From Blepharisma stoltei (Eukaryota; Ciliophora; Heterotrichea; Heterotrichida; Blepharismidae), in NCBI GenBank assembly GCA_914767885.1, contig CAJZBQ010000054.1, positions 248,001-312,000 of the forward strand: a DNA stretch of 64,000 nucleotides, given 5' to 3'. Of this stretch, positions 20,661 to 29,162 are shown piece by piece. The notes below the pieces were generated by a model. It searched no databases. It was not told the DNA's origin and was given only the letters and a program-made list of their open reading frames with translations. How positions within the stretch are numbered: position 1 is the stretch's first letter; every line of letters starts with the position of its first letter. A program made the translations under genes and the position numbers.

Positions 20661-23390
20661 TTAAGAGTCACCTTTTCTATGGTCAGTCATAAATACTTGT
20701 AAAGGCTTTGGAGCATAGGCGGCTCCGCTGTATGGGTTTAGTTTTTCGTCAATTAAAAAGGCTTGGAGAATTGTATCGCAGGTCATTTCGTAGACACTCA
20801 TGAAGATTCCAGCTACTAGGTAACTGACTATTATAAAAATGATTGTTGGAGGAAGAGGGTTTTCTATATATTCTTCATAGTAATCGACTTGAGTAATGAT
20901 CATGTATCCAATAAAACTTGAAATTGCAGTAATTAGAACTTTTCCTAAAAAGGAAAATACTTCTCCCAAACTTCCTAGCTCTCCCCTCTTTAAACTGGAA
21001 CAAAATATTTGTAAAATATCCATTTTTTGGGTATTTTAACATATAAAATTTTTTTTTCCATTAGGAAATTTTATAATAGGAAAATATTGATTAATTAGTT
21101 TTGACCTAAATTTAATGGAAAAATTTGCAAGTAGAATATTATTTAAACAGCTCTCACGCTGAATCGATTAATTTTTTAAATAAATTCTTTATAAAAATAA
21201 AATAAAATTCAAAATAATGCTTTTAATTTATATTTTTTTTTTTTTAAAAATTTTATAGATTTTAAAAAAAAAATTAAACCAATTTAAATTAGAACAGAAT
21301 TTTTTGTCCCAATTTAAAGCGGGGAGTAAAGCAGCAAATCTAGCTGCATTCTCAAGAATGCATATAAAAGCATGCCTTGCACTAACACAAAAGCTGTCTC
21401 CAGTTAACGCGATTTGAATATACGCGTTTTTATTAATAAATTTAATAAACCTTTCTAAACAGCTAACATAGCACGCAACACATCCGCACAAAAATTTCAC
21501 ACATTTATTTCCCTCCAATACTTGCTTATATACATATTTTCGCAAGAAAACCAAATACCACTTCACGAACCTTATAAGAGCAAGCAAAAATGACCCAAAC
21601 GCCAGCGAGCCTAAATGGTAACGAAAAGCATAATAAGTGCTTCTGCAAATCGGCCCAAGCCCTACATGTCCTTTTGTTTCTGAAAAATACCAAATACAAA
21701 CGCTGCACGCAATTATGAATTGGACAAGCGCAACCTTAAAAGAATTAACCCACAGAATCGCGACAAGTTCGAAATAAAAAGAATTTCTCTCTGACTCATC
21801 CCATGAAATATGGGCCATTTTTCCTTCTTCATCTTTATGATACATTCCTCCAGATGAGTAAATATAAACGAGCGAAAGGATCCAATAACAGAAAAATCCT
21901 ACACTAAACACAAAGACCAAGACAGGGACTAAAAGAATAATCCAGGCATCTTTTAAAAATATTGCGCCTGATTTCATAATTGCGATAGCGAGTCTAATTC
22001 TTTTGTACATAAATAATATAAAAATAAGAAAAACGGCGACTGCTCCGAACATAATGTAAGAGGCAATTTTAATAGCCTCTCTTGTTTTTTTGTGCTGCTT
22101 TCCACTGTAAGTTGTTTCTGAAGTGTGATACAAAAAATATGCAAAGCCAGTGATCGCAAGCAGACAAGCCAAAATCATGCATCACACAATAACGCCTACG
22201 CAGTATCTTACCTCACTCTGTGGGCGGGCAAAAATTTTGAAAAATTTCATTTTTTTGGAAAATAAACCCTCTTCTATGAGCAGGCATTAAAAAAATATTT
22301 TATTCTATTAGCTTAAAGAGTCTGAATTCAAACATAAATTAAATCAAATTATCCTACTTATATATTTGCAAATTAGAATAATTAGAAATCCAAAAAAAAA
22401 TTAAACCTCATCAGCGAGCAAACAATTCGCTTACTATTGGTGAAGGAAGAAGCTAGTAAGCCAAGGTAGATAATTGATACCACGATGGATACTCCAAGCA
22501 CAATAAGAGTAGCTGTCCAAGCTTCATAAATATCAGTAGCCCATCCTTTTAAATTGTCGTCATAAATGATATCCATCACATCATCAAAAGCCTCATTTAA
22601 GTCATCATCATCAGGAATGCAAAATCTTTTAACACCCCCCTCTGTGAGCGAACAAAATATTTAGAAAATCCCTATTTTTTTGCCCAAAAACTCCCTCCGA
22701 GAGCTAACATAAAATAGCAATAATATAAAATTGTTTATGAAAAAAAAATTGATATAAAGTGATAACTAATATAATCAAATCTCTAGCTAATTCTATTTAA
22801 TTTTAAAACAATTGCATTTTAAATTATAAATTTTGCAAATTAAATAAATATTTGCTTTACATTTTTATAATTGGGATTTTTTTAAATTTCGAAAAAAACA
22901 TTTACTATATAATTTATATAAATTTTCAAAAAAAAAATATCCCCCTAGCAAAAATTTTTTTTGTCGCTAACGGAGGAGTAAGGAAGGACTGGCTTTGATA
23001 TGAAGGAACTGGGGTAAAATCTGTATCATTATATTTTAGTAAGAATGTACAGTCTGTTACCCACCGGTTAGGATAACACTCTATGTTTTTTTGGTTATAT
23101 TGTTTTGGACAGTGTTTAACACAAACTTTATAGTCTGGGTCGTGTATTGGAGATGGGTAATATAAATACTTGTAGTCGCTTGTAACTCGACCGTCTCGGC
23201 CACATTGAAAGCCTGAAGAGTCGTGGGGGTAAATTAGCAAGTAGGGATCGCCGTTTTCAAACCCAATGACTGCGACAGTCACCATGGCGCCTATAAATAG
23301 ACTAAAAGCAATACAGAAAAGACAATCTGTGCATCTACGTCTTCCCACAGGTCCTGCTTTTAGCTCAGGGATAGGTTTATAATCCGTCAT
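20661..23390 (-). CDS. Choline transporter-like protein (SLC44/CTL family)
   Basis: 594 residues after removal of three MITE-like IESs (351, 245, 349 bp). The ATG is at 23390 (MTDYKPIPEL); an upstream TTG is not used. Cytoplasmic N-terminus, then TM1 (CTDCLFCIAFSLFIGAMVTVAV), a Cys-rich extracellular loop, and about nine further TM segments. CTL signatures: LGLLRYCVGVIVWCMI (rebuilt by excision), FRYHLGSLAFGSFL, NAYIQIALTGDSFCVSA and VYEMTCDTILQAFLIDE. Known family members are plasma-membrane or mitochondrial choline/ethanolamine transporters. One UGA codes Trp in VIVWC. Confidence 0.93.
20976..21326. mobile_element. MITE-like IES in SLC44 gene, 351 bp
   Basis: TA at 20976 and 21327. Termini CTCCCCTCTTTAAACTGGAA and CTCCCCGCTTTAAATTGGGA. 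Excision joins ARFAAL to GSLGEVFSFLGKV. Long A and T runs inside. Confidence 0.92.
22209..22453. mobile_element. MITE-like IES in SLC44 gene, 245 bp
   Basis: TA at 22209 and 22454. One end reads CCTCACTCTGTGGGCGGGCA, the other has a degenerate matching terminus. Excision rebuilds LGLLRYCVGVIVW. Confidence 0.87.
22630..22978. mobile_element. MITE-like IES in SLC44 gene, 349 bp
   Basis: TA at 22630 and 22979. Termini CACCCCCCTCTGTGAGCGAA and CTCCTCCGTTAGCGACAAAA. Interior (aaatctctagctaattct..) is shared with the IESs at 37322 and 50196. Excision joins SQSFL to KRFCIPDDDDLNEAFDD. Confidence 0.92.
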
Positions 23391-24044
23391 ATTTTTCAAC
23401 AAGATAAATATAGATGTTGATGTTGATTAAATATGTAGGTTTAATATTTATTTAATGCAATGTGCGGATTTTTCATAATCGTTTTAAATCGTTAGGCTAG
23501 AGATTTCTTTTCTAATCAGCTGCCTTTAAAATTTATTTTATTCTCCTATACGTAATTTCAGTTCCAAGATGTCTAAGCTATTTAGATGAATTCTATTTTA
23601 TTAAAGATCAGTTTTGAAACATATCTTTAAATCCGATTTGCTATTAAATGTAGGAAATTAGATCAACACTATTTAGACATAAATTATCTCAAATTATAAT
23701 CAGTTTTTCTTATCTATCTTGATATATATTATTATTCCGCATCAAGTTCATTATTAGCAAAACCTTGTTTTATTTCTTCTAAGCAGCTCTAAATTATGCT
23801 AATAAGAACATTATATAAAGTTTGAATCTTTTTTAAAAGGTATTATGGGAAAAGAAAAATTATAAAATTTATACTTTTATAACAATCCAAATTTTAAATT
23901 TTTTTGTTAAATTATATATTATTAAATTGTGAATCAGTTAAGAAATCAAAGATATTCCAATTATTTTAATAATTTATGCGCTATTTTAGTCATGCATGCT
24001 ATAACCTTTCAGTGTACAGTCAACAAAATTATTTTATGCAATCA
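23391..24044. other. Intergenic AT-rich spacer, 654 bp
   Basis: Upstream of the SLC44 start and downstream of the 24045 gene stop. No ORF, RNA or clear repeat. A stretch near 23480-23510 (gttttaaatcgttaggctagagatttc) weakly resembles the reversed MITE interior and may be a relic. Confidence 0.5.
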
Positions 24045-24683
24045 TTATCTATATTTATCCAAAATATTTTTGGCTTGTCCTTCCATACTACCCATAACTG
24101 TCTTCTGCTTTAAAATTTCTTCTTCCTCCGCCTTCCTCAAGTCATTAGCAATTTTTTCTGCATCCAAATACGCTTCTCTTTCTTTTGCTTCTCTTTGCTC
24201 TTTCAATACATTTGGATCAATCTTCGTTTCTACTTCTTCCTCAACATCAATTTCAGGTGCTTCAGGCGATTTCCTTTCATCAGCATATCCTCCAGGCTTT
24301 TCTTTGAATTCTTCAGGCTCCTCAATTTGATTTTTATCAATTTGGAATACTTGTTCACTAACTGTTTCTATTTTTTCATTGGAAGTTTCATCAATTGGAA
24401 GAGGAATAGGTGGAGGACGGGCAGGTGGATTTGTGTTTGAGTTATTGGTAACATTTTCTTTGCTTAATTGTGGAGCAGCAGCTGGTGGTAAGTTTTCTGG
24501 CTTTTTACGGTTAGAAACTCGTACTCGCTCTGATTGAGATTTTAGAACTCTTCCAAATCCATCTAAAACTTCAGGTGGGAGCTTATTATTGGGATCTAAA
24601 TAAAATTTACTTGGTGGCATTTGTCTTGCTTTAACACTATATGAACTCACTACAGATGCGCTTTTGTGTTGCCCACTACCCAT
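24045..24683 (-). CDS. Pro/Glu-rich, largely disordered protein of unknown function
   Basis: 212 residues from ATG 24683 (MGSGQHKSASV; Gly-2 could be acylated, but position 6 is not the usual Ser/Thr). The middle is Pro-rich (NPPARPPPIPLPID) and followed by an acidic segment (VEEEVETKIDPN). The C-terminal 60 residues are a charged helix (LKEQREAKEREAYLDAEKIANDLRKAEEE). No family recognised. Only about 20 bp separate its start codon from the SINE-like element at 24703. Confidence 0.75.
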   Translation of the reverse strand: MGSGQHKSASVVSSYSVKARQMPPSKFYLDPNNKLPPEVLDGFGRVLKSQSERVRVSNRKKPENLPPAAAPQLSKENVTNNSNTNPPARPPPIPLPIDETSNEKIETVSEQVFQIDKNQIEEPEEFKEKPGGYADERKSPEAPEIDVEEEVETKIDPNVLKEQREAKEREAYLDAEKIANDLRKAEEEEILKQKTVMGSMEGQAKNILDKYR

Positions 24684-24702
24684 TTATTCAGTTTATTAGA
24701 TT

Positions 24703-25175
24703 GAATTAGTTAAATTATAGTGGGTTTCTGGGGATTATTTCAGACCCTCACATTCTAGCTGGCTTCAGACTCTTGGTGGACCTATGCGCCGGTGTTACAC
24801 ACTATGCCCTTTTTCTGTCAACATTACAACAAAATGGTGATATCACGGTCTCTCGGGGAAGACTCTCATCCGGTAAGCTTTTAGTCTTGCATTGCAGCGC
24901 GGACTCCCTTAACCCCTGGTAGTGCCTAGAGCATGGGGAAAGCGCCCAAATGCCTACTTCTGGACTACCTTGCCTTTGAAGTTGCGATTGCTTCCTAGAA
25001 GTTTGAACCTACTTTGTATTTTGGGTCTCATTGTCTTAGGTTAGGTTAAAAAGCTTATCATGATATCTTTACCGGCAAAACCAACCCCGAACTTCTAAAA
25101 GAATGAGATTTAATTACCTGGGTCTGAGATAAGCTCACCAGTCAGGACCTATTTATCACTCGCCATCTTTTAAAA
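24703..25175 (-). mobile_element. SINE-like element, about 473 bp, in a divergent promoter
   Basis: Near-perfect target duplication AGTTTATTAGATT (24690-24702) and AGTTTATTAAGATT (25176-25189). The minus-strand head contains AAAAGATGGCGAGTG, the tail is A/T-rich (..aatttaactaattc). A diverged relative of the elements at 35873 and 63594 (shared ggggat/ggaggt-ttatttcag-cct). Confidence 0.7.
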
Positions 25176-25371
25176 AGTTTATTAAGATTTCTTAATGGTG
25201 GAGATCTTGATGCGCTCGCCATAAATTTTTTTTCTATTTTCTATGAATTCAATTAATTGGTTAAAATATTCTCAAAATTAAATAAATTAATTTTTTAGGA
25301 AGCAGAAGACTATTAATTTATAAAACATGTTGTTTTAATTGAAGTGAAATAAATAAAACTAAATATAATAA

Positions 25372-25836
25372 ATGGAAATTGATAACCTTGATACTCAGCT
25401 TTTTGCTCAATTCCAATTGATTGCCCAAGACAATGGCCCTCAAAATGCGCTTGGTGGTTTAACAATCCTCTTCAAGCTCCTTAAGAATATTTCAGAAAAC
25501 CCTGGCGATCCTAAATACAAATTTATCAAAAAAAGTAACAAAACCATTTCAAGCAAGCTACTGAATTTGCGCCACATTTCTGAGGTATTAACCTTAATTG
25601 GGTATATTGATAAAGATCAAGATAACTATGAATATGCCAGCCGTTTACGAGAAAGTCTAGAAATTGTTTTGACTATTTTGGAAGTCTTTAATTCCGAACT
25701 AGAAGACTCTTTAAAAACCCCAGAAGACCGCGAGCGTGAACGTCTACAGAAAGAATCTGAAGAAGCTAGCAAAAAATTCATTGAGAGTTTCCAGTCTGAG
25801 AGAGTAAACAATGCTTTACTCTTTTACCAAAAGTAA
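25372..25836 (+). CDS. PUB/PUG-domain protein
   Basis: 154 residues, uninterrupted. The segment LTILFKLLKNISENPGDPKYKFIKKSNKTISSKLLNLRHISEVLTLIGY matches the PUB (PUG) fold, which binds the C-terminal tail of p97/VCP-type AAA ATPases in peptide N-glycanase and UBX proteins. No transglutaminase or UBX domain follows; the C-terminal 50 residues form a charged helix (TPEDRERERLQKESEEASKKF). Likely a small p97 adaptor. UAA at 25834. Confidence 0.8.
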   Translation: MEIDNLDTQLFAQFQLIAQDNGPQNALGGLTILFKLLKNISENPGDPKYKFIKKSNKTISSKLLNLRHISEVLTLIGYIDKDQDNYEYASRLRESLEIVLTILEVFNSELEDSLKTPEDRERERLQKESEEASKKFIESFQSERVNNALLFYQK

Positions 25837-25929
25837 ATTTTTAAAAAAAATTATATTAATATTAATATTTTTATTTTTATTCAAAAATAAGAGATCTATT
25901 GGGAAAAAAATAATAAAATTATTAATAAT

Positions 25930-26409
25930 ATGATATTTAAAAACTTTGATTGTATTATCGATCTCGAAGGGATATTAGCAAATGTACTTGGCTCTACATT
26001 GAAAACCAAAAGAGGAAATATTCAAACATCAAGCTTAAAAGACGTGAAATTTGTCCTACTTTATTTTTCCGCTCACTGGTGTGGGCCTTGTAGAGCTTTT
26101 ACTCCTCAATTGACTATGTTTTATGAAACAGTGAATGCCAATGGAAAGCAGCTGGAAATTGTTTTTGTCAGCTCAGATAGAAGTCAAGAGCAGTTTGATG
26201 AGTATTATTCTACAATGCCATGGGCTGCAGTCCCTTATTCAGATTCAGCAGCAAGGGGGAGAGCTGGACAAATTTACAGGATCCATGGAATTCCAGCTTT
26301 GATTTTGATTGATAAGTCTGGAGTCGCAAAATCGGACACTTGCAGAGATGATGTGTCAAGAAAAGGCCCAACATGCTTGAGAGATTGGGAAAGAATCCTT
26401 AATTCTTAA
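25930..26409 (+). CDS. Nucleoredoxin/tryparedoxin-like thioredoxin-fold protein
   Basis: 159 residues. FVLLYFSAHWCGPCRAFTPQLTMFYE contains the redox site WCGPC, followed by EIVFVSSDRSQEQFDEYYSTMPWAAVPY and a cis-Pro loop HGIPALILID. This is the nucleoredoxin/tryparedoxin arrangement (FVSSDxD, MPW), a cytosolic disulfide reductase family. Single domain, no signal peptide. 93 bp after the PUB gene on the same strand. Confidence 0.9.
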   Translation: MIFKNFDCIIDLEGILANVLGSTLKTKRGNIQTSSLKDVKFVLLYFSAHWCGPCRAFTPQLTMFYETVNANGKQLEIVFVSSDRSQEQFDEYYSTMPWAAVPYSDSAARGRAGQIYRIHGIPALILIDKSGVAKSDTCRDDVSRKGPTCLRDWERILNS

Positions 26410-26507
26410 TTATTTAGATAAATATATAAGGCTTTATAATAGCAATCTTGTGTCTGCGAAAATTATTTTTTCACCTGATAAATTATCAATATTTCCTTGA
26501 AAGAAAA

Positions 26508-28521
26508 ATGTTTAACCGTGACCAACTTAAACTCAAAAGGAATTTTACAAGACAATCCCGAAGAATCAGCGAAATACATCACGAGCATCTTTCCTACGAT
26601 TTAGATAAAGACCATGACCTTTTAACACAATTTCAAACCTTCAAGCGAAAATATAGATCAAAACAAAACTCCCCGTATCATTCAGAATACTCATACCCAT
26701 CAAGCCCTAAAAAAAGAGACGCTGCAAGCTCATTAGAAATCAAATCTAAGGAGACAAACCCTAAGGCTGAATCCCCTACCTTTGATTTCACAAATGTCTT
26801 AAAAGCAGCCCGATATATTGAGATGATCCCGCCTGACCGAAGCATTACTCAATTTGTAAGCCAAGATAAGAGCAACAACAGACTCTACAGAGGTGCAAGA
26901 ATAATTTACTTAACTTAACTTATTATCTGGTATTTAAGGTGTCTAGTGCCGCATTCCTATGGGGAAATATGGCTAAACTAGTGACATCACGAAGCCATCA
27001 TGGAATCGCGGTGGTCAGCGCAACCGGCCAAGCCTTCTATCAACGCTAGTCTCCAGTTGCCTGCACATCTCACTGCACGAATAATTTACAAGCACCAAAA
27101 AGAAGAAGACTCATTAGTTTACAAATACGCAGATTTGGTTAGTAATAAAAAAGAAATTCAAATCGAAAACGATCTCATATTAAAAGAAAAAAGCGAATGC
27201 AATGCGTTAATTGACTCGTTAAAGTATATGAAAGATTTAAAGTTTGTTTTGGAGCTGAATTTTGAGATCGCAAGAGGAAATGAAGCAGTAAGAGAAAACG
27301 GAGCATTAGGGGATTTTTTTAAGCTGGAAGAAGAATTAAAAAACTATCAATCTCTTGCTATGAAAAATGTATATAATTATTCGTATAACGATTTTATAGA
27401 GAAACTAAAAGAATACAGCAGGATCTTAAGAGATATTTTGAGATCAGTCAAGAGCAAAGGAAGAGATAATGAAGCCGTACTAATTGAAATGCTATGAAGA
27501 ACACTTGTTAAATTATATGATTCTTCATTAGTTATTCATGAATTCCATATAAATCAAGTCGTAGAAAGCGCAAAACTTAAAGTAAAAGAAGTACTAGAAG
27601 ACTCGAGACAGAAAATTAAGGCACTTGAAGAGAAGCTGCAAGATACCAAACAAAGGCTGGAAGGAGAAATCCAGAAAAATAAAGATTATATTAAAACACT
27701 GACTTTACATAATAGCGAACTTGAAAGAGAACTCATTAATCTTAACTTAACTTAACTTAACTGTCTGTGCTTAAGGTGTCTAGTGCCGCACCCCATAAAA
27801 ATGGAGTTATAGCGAAAATTGATGACGTCGCCGGGCCATCTTGGAATTGCGATGGTTAGCCCACCGGCCAAGCCTTTACCTGCACTTCGCCCTTCTTCGC
27901 CGCACGTCTCACCCGGCGCGCGTTGCCGTCGCCCTTGCCTCGACTCAGCTCCTGCGCATGTTCCGCCTGAGGGTCATCCTCCCTTGGGGATGTGCTGAGA
28001 GGTAAAACTCCGAAATCTTGAGCGCACTGAGGAGCTGTTCCTTTGGTTATCCCCAAAGTTAAACAGCTATTGCTGTGCAGAAGTTCTCGAGAGAGAAACC
28101 CAACCCCATAAATAAAATTCCATGAGGGAGAGAAAATTAGCAAAGCTAATTTCTCTCGAACCGAATGCCATTTTATTTATGAGAACTCATTAATCAAAAT
28201 CACAAAATTAAAGACTTAACAGAAATGGACTCAAGGGATCTTTCTTGTGTAGAAATGTCAAAAATTTTCCAAAAACTGAACCAGTATATATCAGAATCTG
28301 AGGACCAGCAAAAAAAGCAGGTCGAAACCCTTGTGAATTTATCACAAGTAATCAGCCTGGCTGAAGAATTTGATAAAAAACCTATTTTAGTTGATATCGA
28401 GATACAAACCCAAGAAGTCATTCAAGAAGCAGAAACAAAAGAAAAACCGAACAATTTCCTAACCCCAAGCCCAATGCCGAAAGAAGAAAACGAGTGTTTA
28501 TTAATTTCCTTATCATTATAA
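26508..28521 (+). CDS. Coiled-coil protein interrupted by two SINE-like inserts
   Basis: 459 residues after removing units of 180 bp (26895-27074) and 454 bp (27727-28180). ATG at 26508 (MFNRDQLKLKRNF); an upstream TTG frame is not a start. The N-terminal 130 residues are basic and Ser/Pro-rich (YPSSPKKRD). The rest is coiled coil (DLILKEKSECNALIDSLKYMK.., SRQKIKALEEKLQDTKQRLEGEIQKN). Joins: RGARIIY-KHQKEED and LERELIN-QNHKIKDLTEMD. One UGA is Trp (IEMLWRTLVKLY). Function unknown; the next gene begins 17 bp downstream. Confidence 0.82.
26895..27074 (-). mobile_element. SINE-like insert in an exon, 165 bp plus 15-bp duplication
   Basis: Target duplication GCAAGAATAATTTAC (26895) and GCACGAATAATTTAC (27075), one mismatch. 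TTAAC-repeat tail at the left, 5'-truncated at the right. Interior gtgtctagtgccgca and accggccaagcctt shared with 27742-28180. Removal restores frame. Confidence 0.85.
27727..28180 (-). mobile_element. SINE-like insert in an exon, 439 bp plus 15-bp duplication
   Basis: Exact 15-bp duplication GAGAACTCATTAATC (27727 and 28181). Tail of four TTAAC units at the left; minus-strand head AAAATGGCATTCGGTTCGAG. A short hairpin (agaaaattagc/gctaatttctct) lies near the head. Excision restores ERELINQNHKIKD. Confidence 0.9.
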
Positions 28522-28538
28522 ATTAATTGTAATTCAAT

Positions 28539-29147
28539 ATGATATCATCTTCACAACAAAAGATTGACCAGCTCCTTGAAAGACGGGCAGCTGAAATTAT
28601 AGAAATTGAAAATAAATACCAAGAATTACTGAAACACGAATATCTTGCCCGTTCAGTGGAGCTTAAGAGATCTCCTCACTTTTGAAAAAGAGTCCTTAGG
28701 AATCATCATACACTTTCAAAACTCTTTACCTCTGAAGATTGAAACATTTTGGAATTTTTAGATGATTTAACATTAGATGAATTTTCGTCGCGAAATAAGG
28801 TAAAAACATATAAGTTGACCTTTGATTTTAAGACAAACCCTTATTTCAGCAATAATACTTTGTGGGCTGCTGTGAATGATGATGAAGTGAATTATTATTG
28901 CGCGTCAGGAATTCAGTATAAAGAAGGATATAATAGAGATAGCTTTGATGAAGGGGATGAAGAAGCGAAAAAAGACAGTTTTTTTAGGGTTTTTCAAGGT
29001 GTACAGGAACAGCCTTCTTTTTGAAACGAAGGCGGGTTTGTTTATGAAGTATTAAATGGGATAAGAATTGACCTATGGGAAGACCCTGTAAAATTTTATG
29101 ATAGCCCAGCAGAGTTTACTTCAAATTCATCAAGATTATTTGCCTAA
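28539..29147 (+). CDS. NAP/SET-family nucleosome assembly protein
   Basis: 202 residues with three UGA Trp codons. An N-terminal dimerisation helix (QQKIDQLLERRAAEIIEIENKYQELLKHE) is followed by the NAP core: RSPHFWKRVLRNHHTLSKLFTSEDWNILEFLDDLTLDEF and YKLTFDFKTNPYFSNNTLWAAV, then SFFRVFQGV. This is the SET/NAP1 histone-chaperone pattern (PxFW..N.HP.l, F.F..NpyF.N). No long acidic tail, which SET/NAP1 proteins usually have. Start ATG 28539, 17 bp after the previous stop. Confidence 0.85.
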
Positions 29148-29162
29148 TTAATTAGTTTTAAC

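Noticed and set aside
26448-26507. Extended N-termini beginning at TTG (also at 17252, 23402, 44401)
   Set aside because: These come from treating TTG as a start. In-frame ATGs with better context exist at 26508 and 23390, and the other two are internal to IES-interrupted genes.
27856-28143. Open frame inside a SINE-like element (similar ones at 36161-36352, 44485-44814, 63776-63991)
   Set aside because: Non-homologous, high Arg/Pro/Gly composition unlike neighbouring genes, and different frames in sister copies.
27742-28180. CRISPR array or bacterial contamination suggested by repeats and GC-rich blocks
   Set aside because: Tandem units are 5-nt tails with no spacers. GC-rich blocks have target duplications within ciliate genes sharing the same UGA code.
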